DNA of 64,000 nucleotides, from contig JYIP02000007.1 in the NCBI GenBank assembly GCA_001051155.2, forward strand, positions 3,660,342 to 3,724,341, read 5' to 3'. A program made the position numbers and the translations under genes. Source of the stretch: Chrysoporthe austroafricana. Lineage: Eukaryota > Ascomycota > Sordariomycetes > Diaporthales > Cryphonectriaceae. This document shows, in pieces, positions 20,464 to 31,462 of this stretch. Every line of letters starts with the position of its first letter. The first letter of the stretch is position 1. The notes under the pieces were generated by a model, which was not told the origin of the DNA, did not search any database, and saw only the letters and a list, made by a program, of their open reading frames with translations.

Positions 20464-21480
20464 TTACTGTGTCGGAGTGAAACTAGACTCGATGACGGCA
20501 TCAATAACCAACGATGGCTTCCTTGTCCCGTGATGCATATTGGACGAGTTCTCAAAATCTCCAAACCCGTGGTGTTCCTTTCCATGTGTGACTTCAACAG
20601 CCTTGAAACTGCACAGGCGATCCACGACGGCGAGATCGTGATGCCAGGTGACAAAAGCTTTAGCCGCCGGCTCCCAATCGATGACGTACTTCCTACCATC
20701 CACGAGTTCGAGGGTAGTTTTTCCTCCGCGGTTCGTAAGCGAGTCGTCTTCTTTGTACGCGAGGATATCGATGGACTTAGCCGCCGTGACCGTGTGGTTC
20801 GACACTACCCATCCGAACTTGGCGTAGGAATCGTCCGCGCCATGCCAAGCCACGACAACGACCCCGAAGTCAGGACCTGCTGAGCCGGCGACCCAGCGAT
20901 GTGAAAGCACTGCGCGGTTCCAGGTACGGACGCCCCAGCCCCTGTTCCGAATGCTAAAGCCACAGCGGATAACGTACGTCTTCCCCTTGTGAGTCAGAGT
21001 GCCTATGACCACTCCGGGAATGTCGAGATGTCCAGCAGCAAAAGTATCAGTAATGGCGCTCTTCGGGTAGCAGTCGACATGCGGGCCGGTATCCTCGTGG
21101 ATAAGATGCAGCTTCAACCCCTCCTCGGGCTCGTCAATGTTCCAAATATGCCGGCCGTCCTTGAACTCGACGGAGGAAGTGTCATCGCCGCCGCCAAAAC
21201 CACCGCCAGAAAGAATATCTTCCATCCGGAGGGGCTTACTCTGGGTGCGTTTGAAGATGCCCGTGGGAGTTGCGATGTTGGTCCACAGCACCACGTTGTT
21301 GCCCTCTGGATTGCTCTCATGACCCAGGCGGTGAAAGCCGCCGATGTTGTTGTCTGGGTCCCACCAGACTAGGACGACGCTGTCCTGGAAGTTCTTGTCA
21401 CCTGGCGCCTCGTGACGGAGGTTGATACTCTCGTCAAAATTCACGCATCCTGCCAGGATGGTATATTTGTCGGGTGCCAT
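20464..21480 (-). CDS. DUF7064/DUF7065-like (lipocalin-fold CrtC/AttH-type) protein, 338 aa
   Basis: Single exon, ATG 21480, stop at 20464. The N-terminal part has VVLVWWDPDNNIGGFHRLGH and ESNPEGNNVVLWTN, and the second half has HLDIPGVVIGTLTHKGKTY, then NRGWGVRTWNRAVLSHRWVA. These match my memory of the DUF7065/DUF7064 architecture, found largely in bacteria and distantly related to the hydroxyneurosporene-synthase (CrtC) and AttH lipocalin-like fold, in which a hydrophobic ligand or terpenoid is handled. The reaction is unknown. No signal peptide is visible, suggesting a cytosolic protein. It is divergent from the APH-family gene at 22306, and in bacteria I recall the two families occurring near each other. 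Lack of introns and the bacterial family distribution hint at transfer. TATATA lies about 55 bp before the ATG. Confidence 0.65.
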   Translation of the reverse strand: MAPDKYTILAGCVNFDESINLRHEAPGDKNFQDSVVLVWWDPDNNIGGFHRLGHESNPEGNNVVLWTNIATPTGIFKRTQSKPLRMEDILSGGGFGGGDDTSSVEFKDGRHIWNIDEPEEGLKLHLIHEDTGPHVDCYPKSAITDTFAAGHLDIPGVVIGTLTHKGKTYVIRCGFSIRNRGWGVRTWNRAVLSHRWVAGSAGPDFGVVVVAWHGADDSYAKFGWVVSNHTVTAAKSIDILAYKEDDSLTNRGGKTTLELVDGRKYVIDWEPAAKAFVTWHHDLAVVDRLCSFKAVEVTHGKEHHGFGDFENSSNMHHGTRKPSLVIDAVIESSFTPTQ

Positions 21481-22305
21481 GATGATGTGAAGAGCAAATT
21501 GAAAGATGCGACGAATGTGATGCTCTGATAGACAATATATAATTTTTTTTTGGTTCGAATGGAATTTGCGCCTCTATTTCTTGAAACTAGATTGATTTGA
21601 TGATTCTCTACCTTTTGCATCCAAACGAGCGGTGGGTGTATCGGGCTGGCGAGACGAGCCTACCGGAGCCTAGGAGAAACCCGCTCCAGCCCCCGTCTCC
21701 TTCCATGCCTTTGTAGCACATATCCATACTGTTTCCGCGGTAATGCCTTTCTTGCTTTATATACATCAAGAAAGTAGTGTCCTTCCATTATTCGCGCCCA
21801 TCCGTTCGGCCTGTCTCGCTGCATGCTAAGTTTCTCGGACATGTCCCCATTCGAAGTCACGTTCGTTCTATTCTCTTTCATCAGTGATTTCGTGTTCTTC
21901 CACCTCAAGTAGACACAGCCAGCCAGCACCTAGCGAGCCAATCGGCGTTTGAAATTGATCGATCAAAATGTCAACACGGAGAACCCATCTGTAGCGCCCG
22001 GCGGCCCCAGGTTAGCGTGAAGATCCGGAGCCAAAAACACCCGGGTGCCGTGGAACATGAACCTTTGTGTTCCGGAAGGTGGACAACATGCATCCCAGTC
22101 ACTGGCTCCTGAACCACGAGCCCAGGAAGGGGGAGTGCGGAGACCCCCGGGATCCGGGGAACTGGGTCTCGCTCGCGTAGCATAGGGGGTCACACGATAC
22201 CGATGAGACAGATAATACGAGATGTTGCCCTATGCAGAATTGAAAATTAAGATCGCAAGGTGTGTATCACATTCCTGTGTTCTCCCCCAGCCCTCATCCC
22301 GTATC
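21481..22305. other. Divergent intergenic region
   Basis: The region between the DUF7064/7065-like gene and the phosphotransferase gene. It has TATATA near 21535 for the minus gene and a GC-rich patch at 22000-22190. An in-frame ATG at 22222 is an alternative start for the gene at 22306. No other gene is supported. Confidence 0.4.
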
Positions 22306-23811
22306 ATGAAACTCAACACTACATCCCGCTCGCTGGAGCTTGTCCTCCGCTCACTAGAAGAGATCATCAAGCCCGAGCTACAAAATCCTGCCGCACGCGA
22401 AACCCTGTCACACATCAACATCACGCTTACCGACTTGCTCAAGCGGGTTGGCCCTACAAAGAAGCTTCTGTCTGAGTGTGTGCGTCAGGGCGAGGAACTC
22501 TACAATGAGATCCTGAACGTGCTTGATGAGAAGCATCCCACCGAGATCCGAGATATCAGCACCGAGTCGTTTGATGCTCTTGCTATCCATCATGAGAATC
22601 TCACGGAACGACTTACCAAGGTCTGCGAGAAGCTGGCCCTAACGCATCCGACGACCTCGGAGTCATTGTCACTCCAAGAGAAAGCAGGCCGATGGGAGTT
22701 ATCGTACTACAGAGCGCTGCCATCGGTGATCCCCGATAATCTACCTCCTAGAAACGAGTTGTCGGACACCAAAAGTAACTTCTTCTCGAAAGAAGCCTTT
22801 GAGCAGTTCATAATCTCAAAGCGGGGCCCAGTCACGGTGACACAGTTCGAATTGCTGCCCGGCGGCTTTGGAACGGAGACATACATGGCTGCTATCTTGC
22901 ACCAGAATGGATCCACAGAAGAGCTTGTGGTCCGGAAGGATAGCTGGTATCCGATCCAGCAGCATCGAACATTCCAGCTAGAACTCGAGTTTCCTCTGGT
23001 CTCGGCTGTCTACAAGACTGGGTTTCCCAGCTAAAGGCCCTTGGAACTGGCTCTCAACTTCCCGGGCGTCGAACAGACGTTTTACACTATGCCACGAAGT
23101 GCCGGCAAGGCACCGGGCAGCTGGCTCGACGGACACAAGGAGACAATCCCCGAGAGCATTCTACTTGAGATGGCCGAACTGCTCGCAAGATTACACTCCA
23201 TCCCCCTGGAGAGCTTTACCGATTTCCTCGACAAGTACGACACCCTAGACATCCTCACGCATACGGTGGAGGACCGATACCGACGGAGTCTGCAAGCGTG
23301 GAAGGAGTACGTACAGCAGGTCGAGCACCCGCCATCGCCTATGCTGGTCTGGATGTTCAGCTGGCTCGACCAGAACGTCCCGGCCGACAAGCGCATGCCG
23401 GTCCTGACCCACGGCGACTACGCCATCCACAACATGCTGGCCGACGAGGCGAACGGCCGCGGAAAGATCGTCACCGTCCTCGACTGGGACTGCGCCGACC
23501 TTGCCGCGCCGGAGCAGGACATCGCGTATGTGCGGCCGCACGTCGAGCCGCACATGGACTTTGGCAAGTTTCTGGCCCGCTACTGCCTCTGCGGGGGCAG
23601 GGAGCTGGACGAGGATCACATGGCGTTCTACGGCGTGTGGTCGACGCTGCGCCAGGTGATGGGCGGGCTGAGGGGCGCTCTGAATCTGCAGCAGGGGCTG
23701 ACGCACGACCTGAGGTACATACAGGTGGAGCAGGGCTTCCACAGTGGGTTGATGGGTCTCGCTCTGGCTCATGCTTCCAAGATGCGGACTGTGGATGCCG
23801 TGCAGAGGTGA
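22306..23811 (+). pseudogene. APH-family phosphotransferase with one internal TAA
   Basis: One continuous frame of about 501 codons is interrupted only by TAA at 23032-23034 (codon 243). The sequence on both sides reads as one protein (VYKTGFPS, stop, RPLELALNFPG). The N-terminal about 130 residues are helical (LELVLRSLEEIIKPELQ), as in bacterial phosphotransferases of the FadE36/APH type. The ATP-binding part has LLPGGFGTETY and the catalytic loop is THGDYAIHN (Asp371, Asn376), followed by the metal motif VLDWDCAD (Asp393). All key residues are intact and the gene is intronless. No GT..AG pair would remove the TAA without deleting conserved sequence. It may be a young pseudogene, a polymorphic null allele, a base error, or less likely a readthrough gene. 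The substrate is unknown. It pairs divergently with the gene at 20464-21480. Confidence 0.75.
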
Positions 23812-24059
23812 AGAGCCAGTGTCGGACGCTGATAGATAGCGGTTTAGTAGTTCGAGGTCCTCGAAGGCTGCCTTGTTATCAGATAGGGTTAGGCTTTCTT
23901 CTGTGATCCCGTGATAACCGCATGAAGAAGCATTCTCAGACTTTTAAAGCAAAGCTAGGAAGGCCATGGGCACCACAGACTAGCTCAAAGGCCTGTTCTG
24001 AAGGACGTATGCTGATTTACCTGGTGCAAAGTCACGGCCGCGGCTGCCAGAACGCAAGG

Positions 24060-24640
24060 GCCTGAACGTGGGCCTGATAACAGACCTTGTTTCGACGCTG
24101 CTAGAGAGTTCTCATTTGCCAATGGAATTGACAAGGCCGTTCATGACCTTCATCGGAGAGATGTCGGAACAGAGTTGTTCTACAAAAGACTACGATGGAA
24201 GGAACGAAGCATACTATCACGGCTCCGAACTGGCATGACAGGATTGAATCTCGACCTATGTGCGACTGTGGCATGGCGAGAGCGACCGTAGAACACTTCA
24301 CCTTTTGATGTCGCAAGTGGACAGAATTTAGAGCAGAAATGTGGCAGTGTACAGACACGCGTAAAGGCAGCCTTTCCTTCTTGGGAGGAAAGTCGCCTTC
24401 AGATGATGTAGATTGGACCCCGAATATGGAAGCCGTACGTGCAACAATTCGATTCGCAATCCGCACAGGAAGACTTGACGCAAACGAAACCACCTGGAAA
24501 GGCACCGCACGATCTATCTGAAGCTATCCGGACAGGTGGCAAGGGCTTAAGACCTTCTGCGCTGCTATAATTCGCAGGCCAGGCTGTTTTGGGTGCCCGA
24601 GGCCCGGGGCTCGTGCAGATCAGACCCGGCTGGAATATGA
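24060..24640 (+). mobile_element. 5'-truncated Tad-like LINE: end of ORF2 plus 3' flank
   Basis: Reading frames show the post-RNaseH end of a fungal LINE ORF2: LRWKERSILSRLRTGMTGLN, then after a frameshift MCDCGMARATVEHF and CRKWTEF (with TGA replacing an expected Arg codon), and a last segment AVRATIRFAIRTGRLDAN ending GTARSI and a stop at 24521. The 3' flank to about 24640 is the sequence that recurs as a tail near 4.43, 46.0 and 49.3 kb. The frameshift and stop show it is dead. 23812-24060 and 24641-24840 hold nothing else I recognise. Confidence 0.7.
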
Positions 24641-24840
24641 GTGAACGGCCCTTTCAAGGTCGGAATGGAAGAGCTCCCACTTCACCCCTGGTAAAGTGGA
24701 AGAAGGGCCAGATTCACCAGTCACTAGAGGGCTTTGTCAAGAGCGGAGCGAAGGAATCTCACACTTGAAGCGACCGTGAAGGCCGGCAGCTGGTGGCTTC
24801 TATTGAATCTCTCCTCCACAAACCCTCATGGCCCATTAGA

Positions 24841-24848
24841 TATAAATA
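24841..24848 (+). promoter_or_regulatory. TATA box for the secreted-protein gene at 24976
   Basis: TATAAATA lies about 130 bp before the ATG, the same spacing as in the gene at 848. Confidence 0.45.
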
Positions 24849-24975
24849 CGCCTCCTATAACAACACCAGCGATCCATCAACAATACCACCGATCCACAAA
24901 CACCAAGAACAACCCGTACAGCTCGTCAAACTACGCAACAAAGACCTCACTCGGATCGTCTACGACATCATCATC

Positions 24976-26099
24976 ATGATGCAGCTGTCCAACATGGCCT
25001 CTTTTCTCCTGTTTGTAAGTCGTCCAGTTGTCCTTGCGCTGCACTGCCGGCACATTGTAGTAATCCTCCGTCTGACATATTCCCAGGCGTTCTTCGCGTT
25101 CCTCGCCGCCGCGCACCCGCTCAACGTCACCAACACCACCACCACCAGCAGCGGCCTGCGCTGGACCGGCGAGGTCCCGGGCCACGGCCTGGTCACGCTC
25201 TCGGGCTGCGCCGACGCGGTCGAGCAGCAGATCTGGGCCCTGAACCCGTCGCTCGCCGACAACTACGCCGTGACGAACCCCTTCATGAGCGCGCAGCCCC
25301 GCCCGTTCAACGAGACCGAGATGGCCGTGTCCGACTTCGCCTACTACTACCGCAACACCACCTCGTTCGCGGCCCGCTCCTCGATCGACCTCGGCCAGGA
25401 TGTCACCAATGGATACGGGGGACAGACCCACTGGTACTGCGGCACCTTTGCCACAGGCAGCTGTATGTATTAATTTATCTCGCGGCCCAAAAAGAACCCT
25501 GGTGCTATCGATATCATACTAACCGGTGTAATGTAGATGAGGAGGCATTTGCAGCCATCGGAAGGCTCAACGCGCCCGGTGGCGTTGTCGGGGGCTCCTG
25601 GGAGGTCGGTGCAGCACCCGATCTGAGTCCTCTCAAGCCCGCCTGCGAGCGGCTCGTGTGTTCCCAGAAGACCGCCGTCTATGTGAGTCTACCTTCTCCA
25701 CAACTAACCCCCCCCCCCCATCGTGGTCTATACTTTTGCTGACCCGGCACTAGTGGTGCAATGACAGCGGCGTGGGCGTCGTCGCGCCCGCCGCGGTGCT
25801 GGCCGCGGTGGCGGCCATGGTCGCGTCCGGCTACGACGAGTTCAGCTGGACGGGCTGCTGCCTGAACAGCCAGAACAAGGGGGCGCACAACCAGTACTCC
25901 GGGCAGGTCTTGTAAGTTCTCTCGCGCTTTTACCCCCACCCCCTCCCCCCCAAACACGAGCGAGGAGCATATGATATTCTAACAGCACGGCAGCATCGGC
26001 AACGGGACCAACATCATCGTCGGGTACGGCAACTGCGCCGACGACAACTACTTCCAGGGCCCCCTGTCGCCCCCCGGGCCGTACGGCGCCTGCGTCTGA
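24976..26099 (+). CDS. Secreted cysteine-containing protein, five exons, 274 aa, function unknown
   Basis: Exons 24976-25014, 25087-25462, 25537-25682, 25754-25911 and 25994-26099 join in frame with GTAAGT, GTATGT, GTGAGT and GTAAGT donors and CAG, TAG, TAG and CAG acceptors (branch ATACTAAC before exon 3). A second ATG follows the first. The N-terminus MASFLLF, AFFAFLAAAHP is a clear signal peptide split by intron 1. The mature part has about nine cysteines (including a GCC pair), several N-glycosylation-type sites (NVT, NTT, NET, NDS, NGT) and no known catalytic motif. For the last intron I chose the acceptor at 25993 because it keeps IGNGTNIIVGYGNC in frame to a stop right after a final ACV. 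The protein is larger than a typical effector. An extracellular role is likely and anything more is a guess. It shares the WC and glycine/aromatic character of the 848 gene but no clear homology. Confidence 0.75.
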
Positions 26100-26980
26100 G
26101 AGCGCGCGCCACACACCGTGGCCACGAGCGCGGATGGAGCAGCCCATCCGAGACGTCTTTATGTGTGTTGCGCATGAGGTGCTGGGGCAGGCTGCGTGCA
26201 TGCATGCGTGCGTGCAGCACGGAGCAGACATGACGAGTTGATACATCCATAGGCCCAGTTAGCAGAATGACACAGCCTTTCTGAAGGCAGAGATTGCAAA
26301 AAAAAAACAAAAAACTACCATATTTCCCGCGTGACCCCCGCCCCGCTGTCTGGGCGTGCGCGCGGCTACGGGGGGGAAAGGAGAGAGAGAGAAGGCGCGC
26401 GCCGCTGTCTGTGCATACTTACTCTGCGCGGAGAAGCGCGCGCAGAGAGAGGTGCTGCGCGTCTGCTGCCTCTCGGGATTGCAACAGGTAGCCCGTGCAG
26501 TGCGTTTCCGGGTGCGTCTTCTGGGCGGGTCGGACCCGTACCCGCGCCGTGCGCTGCAGGTTTGTCTTTGTCTGTGGGCTATGTGTCTGCTGTGCGCGGG
26601 GGCGCGAGCGGCCGAGAGCACACGAGACGCTCGGGTCTTCACAGATCGAACTGAAAGACGCGCGAAAGGTTGCAAGGCTTTCCCCAATCGGGTGGCTTGT
26701 GATACGTTCTGCCTACGGTTCATCCGCCATGGGAAATAGAACGAACCCCTGAAGTGGATGTGATAGCGCGCTCAGCCGCGCAGCTGAGTCAGCCGGAAGG
26801 AATATCTCTTTTCCGAACCAGCTCATGGGATGTTGCCCCGCCAGCCAACCTAAAATTGACCCTAGCGCGGGGGCGAGCCCACTATGACGACGTACAACAA
26901 CAATAGGGCTGTTATCCATCTTCCTCCATCCTCTGTCTATCGTTGTTGGGCCAATCCTACAAGCCCACAAGCCCACAATC
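26100..26980. other. Intergenic, nothing recognised
   Basis: It holds a poly-A/C tract at 26299-26313 and GC-rich sequence with CGCG and GAGAGA runs. Open frames of 85-154 codons on both strands overlap one another and look like base-composition artefacts. Confidence 0.45.
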
Positions 26981-28716
26981 ATGTGCTCCAGCCAGAGTGC
27001 ACAGCAGCATAGCAAAAAGCGGTCCTCCTGGGTTGCGAGCTGGATCAAATCAGTCCTCGAAGAAGCACCGGCGGCCGCCCCTAATCCTGATCACCTTGGC
27101 CTTTGCACGGCGGAGCCTCGGGCGAAGCGATCGCGCCACCACCACCACCACCACCACCAAGACGACGGACGCCAGCTCGATACCTTCGAAGCCCCGTACA
27201 ACGCTGTGCTGCCGCAGACGCCCCCGTCCACCACCACCATGTCCGATGCCCTAGCAGGCCAGAAGAGAAATGCCGAGACGATGGACGACGGTGAAGGTGA
27301 GTACACACTCCAGCCAAGGCCATATCTATCGTATCGTATCACAAGTAACCATGCCCCGTGGCCGCAGTCGACGTCGTTACCCCCAAGGCGAGGCTCCCTC
27401 TCCGAGGAGCCACCCTCCCTCACACGAACAGGAAGACCAAACGCCCGCGGTCCACCAGCCCCTCGAAGGCGAACTCGCGAAGCCTCCTTGAGATCCTGGA
27501 GAAGCCGGTCCATATCCAGAGTCTCGAGATCGAGGGGGCGGACCATCTCGCCGAGGATGTTCAGGCCCTCTGCGGCCGCATCCTGGATATGGTCGACCAC
27601 CGGGAGGGGATCATCCCGCACGAGGTGCGCGACCTGGTGGCTGGGCAGCTGGGGGCGCACAAGATCCGCGAACACAACTTCTGCAGGGAGGCGACGGCCG
27701 GGGCAGGGCCTGCGCTGCATACCGCCCTGCACAATATCACGCTGGACGCCGCCGCGGCGCAGGCGGACCAGTACCACGAGTCCGGCTGGAACCACTACGT
27801 CCATACGCCCCTGCTCAGGCTGGTCTACCCGTCCAGACAGCCCGGCCCGGGACAGCCGCCGCCTACCTCCCCGGAGGCGCGGCCAGGTACTCGCGTCGTG
27901 CCTGTCATGTCTGTCACCGTCCCGGCCGCGTACGTGCCCGACAAGCCCCTGTTCCCTTCTTCTTTTTCTCGTGGTGCGGACCTCTCCATGGCCCCGGCTC
28001 TGCCGCCCGGCCGGGGCCCGCGCTCCACAGAGCTGCTAGAGGCGAGGAAGGGAGCGGCGGCGGGCCCCGCCGCCTCGGTCTCGATCGCCGGATCCTCGAC
28101 GACGGGGACCTCGGCCACCACTGCAGCCTCCACCGCCGGCGGTCTGGGCGGCCGTAAGAAGGTCGACTACGTCCTGGCCGTGGATCCTGCCGACTCTGCG
28201 GCGCTCATGCAGCTGCTCTCCGTCTTTGTCCACAACGAGGCTGTCGTCACCGACTCGGTGCCGCACGTGAACCATGTGCTCTACAGGCCACTTCAGTGGA
28301 GCCCGATTGCCTGCTCGATCGGGACCAAGGTAGACGTGGCGGCGACCGACCCGATGCTGCAGCTGGGGATGTGGATCGCCGCATGGCACAAGCGGATGCA
28401 GGTCCTCCGCCAGTATATCTTCGAGACCGACGAAGGGAGCACCTACCGCCAGCGCGGCCGCGCGGACGACTTGATCCCGTCGGCGCTCCTGATCGAGGTG
28501 ATGAACCACGAGTGGCGGCTCTACTTTGCCTGCGATCAGCTCCGGTCCATCGCCCTTTACGGACCTATCAGCATCGGATCTACAAAGAATCTCCTCGAAG
28601 CATACATGCTCCTTGCTGTGCTGAAGGCCGTGCAGCAGTGGATGGAGACGACGTTTCACCAACGTCTGGAACAGTGGTTTCACTGCAATGATGTTCCTCT
28701 CAGTGCGAGCGAGTGA
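26981..28716 (+). CDS. PDDEXK_12-like nuclease-fold protein, 554 aa, active-site Glu replaced
   Basis: Exon 1 26981-27296 and exon 2 27368-28716, 71-nt intron (GTGAGT..CGCAG). The N-terminus has the family's short helix and basic patch (WVASWIKSVL, then EPRAKRSR) followed by seven histidines (53-59) from a CCA repeat. The body has the family hallmark GWNHYVHTPLL and a C-terminal fold with VDYVLAVDP (about 371), LYRPLQWSPIACSIGTKVD, LQLGMWIAAWHKRM and a final GSTKNLLEAYMLLAVLKAV. In the PD-(D/E)XK pattern the second strand normally reads IETK. Here it is IGTK, with Gly424 in place of the acidic residue and Lys426 kept, so nuclease activity is doubtful. The family is common in accessory regions of filamentous fungi, with no established function known to me. 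An in-frame ATG at 27239 would give a 468-aa product without the histidine run, but the longer start fits the family better. Confidence 0.8.
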
Positions 28717-28799
28717 TGATTCTAGATACGATAGGAGTCTTCAATATACAGCCACTGTCTTGCAGGTCTTGTCTTGGATCATCTTCGCGATGGGCTTTT

Positions 28800-28990
28800 C
28801 AGCAGGTCGTCGCCCGGCCGGCCACGCAACGCGCGCTTCTGACCATCACCCCGCTCGCTCTTCTGTCGAAAATCACCTTGCAGGCTGCGCTCCCTAGCAT
28901 AATTCTTCCTCCTCTGTCGAGACTAGCTGCCTCGAGAGCCATCACGCGTGCTTCCTCCTGTCTTCTCTTACCTGCCATATTAGCGAAGCG
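28800..28990 (+). repeat. Composite-repeat fragment shared with 36.3 kb
   Basis: It contains CTGTCGAGACTAGCTGCCTC and GAGCCATCACGCGTGCTTCC, nearly the same as 36320-36365. This is M2-like material without the rest of the element. Confidence 0.5.
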
Positions 28991-29187
28991 TACGTTACGA
29001 TAGCTGTCCTTCGGTACCAAACGGGTTAATTTAAGGTAAACTAGTCAATTCTGTAAAAACTAAGCAAGTAGTATGAAGAGGGAAAAAGAAGAGGATGGAA
29101 TAAGCGATGCCCTGGGGGCAAAGGTAGTAAGGCACACTTGGTCCGTACGCAGACCGGGCCTCGCAGGGATACCCTCACCACACTCTC

Positions 29188-29600
29188 TTGCTGGCCACCT
29201 CTTTTCCTAAGCCAAGACCAGAAGGGCCGAGGCCCACACAGGCCCCTCCGAGAGACTTTCGTCTCTTCGCCCTCCTGACACCTGACAGCAAGCTCCGGAA
29301 CGAAAAAGCCTATGACCTCTACTCCTTCCTACAAGAGAAGCTCCGCCCTGAAGCCCGAGGGACTCTCAAGGGACTAGACCATATAAGGACAGGATTAGCG
29401 CTACGCCTTTTATCAATAGAAAGCGCTAAAGTTCTTCTGAATAACCGGGAATAGATCGCGGGCCTATTACAGGCACAAGCGGTCAAGCAGCAAAATATTT
29501 GGGTTCGGGTATATATAGCAAATATACCTTATATCCGATATTGTGGGTTTGCTCTGTTGTTGAGCCTGCCGGATAGCAGAGCACGTAACAGTATGTGGCC
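29188..29600 (+). pseudogene. LINE ORF1 (gag-like) remnant
   Basis: An open frame from about 29188 to a TAG at 29452 reads RDFRLFALLTPDSKLRNEKA, then GTLKGLDHIRTGLALRLLS and KVLLNNRE, and stays protein-like beyond the stop (GLLQAQAVKQQNIWVRVYIA). This pattern, with a conserved helix-turn and a gag-like LLxL end, resembles ORF1 of fungal Tad-type LINEs. No zinc knuckles remain. 29600-30380 is AT-rich and decayed, with a TACG tandem at 29695-29708. Confidence 0.45.
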
Positions 29601-30529
29601 CGTGCAATATGGGCCATATTACGTTCTCTCTTCTGGGCTACGATAAATAGATATTTGTTCCTTAGACAACAATAAATACACGAGATTGACCCCTTACGTA
29701 CGTACGTACAGCCCAGCCAACAGATATACTAATATTATACCAGAGATTACAGAAACGGAATTTGCCGATAAGCTTTAGAAGGTTATAAAAGCTAGACCTG
29801 AAAATGTCTATTATGGTTGAAAAGAAGAGATTAAGTATTTAGGTGTCTTGGCGTTTTGGTACGTGCTTTCGAGCGTGTTGTCGTCGTCCCCCCTCCCCGG
29901 GCTCATCTTCCCATAGAGAAAATGACCCCCAAAGCCTAGGCAGGACGGCTGTAAGACCTGAAGAAAAACGCGAGCTATTAGCTCGGGTGCTTCTCAAAAC
30001 CGCAGCTGTATTCGAAGATATTGTTGAGTCTGCGCTCTAGCGTAAGTCTGATCTCTTCCGTGAAACAGTGCCCTTGTTCGCATCAAAAAGCATCGCAGAG
30101 ACAGTGACGCCTTGAGGCACAAGATGATCCCCATCGATATGCACATCCTCGAGGTTCTCAAAACCCATCGCGGCTTATACAGCCTTGCCCATCCCGGCCG
30201 CGATTACTCCTTGCTGGATGCCATCTGTGCTGGCAAGGTCCATCCCCCATCGAGTGAGCGCCCCTCCGTGTCCACGCTTCCAATAAGCAGGATGGACAAC
30301 GAGCATTTCCAGCGTGGAAGACCCATGGAAATATCTGAAGAGTCAGTCTATTTTTATTTTAGTGGAGACTGGACCAAGGTGACCGACCTGTTCTCAGCAG
30401 CTTCTGCTCGTTGGCTGAACACTTCCGCGTGCTCCGCATTCTTGTCCCTGTTCTGGTTTGGTGGCAGCTCCGGGTATGGTGCTACATACAGTATTGCTAG
30501 TTAGGAGATACATGGGCGACATCGGGAAG

Positions 30530-30940
30530 CAGACAAACTTGCCACTGTCGTCCTCCTGGAAGTTACCGACTCGTTTCGACCCTGGCTCCAACTTCCAGCA
30601 GCCAACGCCAACAATCACTTCGTCACCAGGCGCCGGCTGATCCCAACCGTTGCCTTCTGGGATCATGGCCTTTGTTTTCTTGTCTTCGTCGGGGTCAAAA
30701 CGGTCAAGGGCGACAAGCACGATGTGCTCCTGACTCTTCATCACCGAAGAGAACTCTTGGCGGTAAGAAAGGAGGGTGTCTTGAGGATACTGCTCATGGT
30801 ATGGGCGCTCCCAGTCAAAGACCGGCGAGTAACGGAAGCCCGATGCAGAAACGATGCCGATCCGCAGGATGTCGCTGGGCGATGCGATGCGGAGCGCTCC
30901 GAGAGGTGGAATGGGGAGCGGTATTGTAGACCGTGGCAGG
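30530..30940 (-). pseudogene. N-terminal remnant of a GNAT-type acetyltransferase-like gene
   Basis: The minus-strand frame reads GALRIASPSDILRIGIVSAS, then FDWERPYHEQYPQDTLLSYR, EHIVLVALDRFDPDEDKKT and DEVIVGVGCWKLEPGSKRVG. The pattern of a short N-terminal strand-helix followed by a VIVGVGCWKL strand resembles fungal GNAT-family proteins. No start codon precedes it, and the acetyl-CoA-binding half is missing because the frame degenerates below about 30530. Assignment rests on memory of the family and is moderate. Confidence 0.4.
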
Positions 30941-31055
30941 GACGGAAAAGGTAGGATAGATGAGTGGAGCTGTCGTTTTGGTTGGTGTTGATCAGAAAGA
31001 CGTCTCAGTGTTAGAAGACTTGTGACTCAGGATGTGCGTCTTTCAAACTCGCGCT

Positions 31056-31330
31056 GAAGGAAGAAAAGGAGGAAAGAAACGCTGTCTGGGTAGCTTGGCT
31101 GGCGAAACAGATCTAGGCAAGGCCGTTCGCTTGGCCGCGCACGGGCCATATGGCGAAAGAGCACGAGAACACGGCCTGCAAGGTGACGAGAAGGGTGCGC
31201 GGACGGGTGCCTGCCTAACACATGCGTCTAACCCGTCTAATCGGCAAGGCCATCTATTATCGAGCAAACATGCGTGGGGGTATCGAGCAGTCGAGCAGCC
31301 TGCAACCAGCGAGACTAACTATGCGTTATC
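31056..31330 (+). repeat. Duplicated block, first copy
   Basis: 31056-31153 (GAAGGAAGAAAAGGAGG, then CTAGGCAAGGCCGTTCGC and CACGGGCCATATGGCG) is nearly identical to 34657-34755 in direct orientation. 31255-31315 (GCAAACATGCGTGGGGG and GAGCAGTCGAGCAG) matches 34490-34540 in inverted orientation, so the two parts have been rearranged relative to each other. Confidence 0.75.
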
Positions 31331-31462
31331 TTATCCCCGAATCCTAGCCTATAGCGATATCGATTTGCAAGGCAAATAGTATTTGTATTAAATAAATAAT
31401 ATTTATATCGGATAGCCGAAATAGCGTAACGAAATATTGCTTTTTTATTTTTTCCCGATTAA

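Noticed and set aside
23010..23045. Intron removing the TAA in the phosphotransferase
   Set aside because: Available GT..AG pairs are 17-36 nt apart and would delete conserved residues or leave the stop in place.
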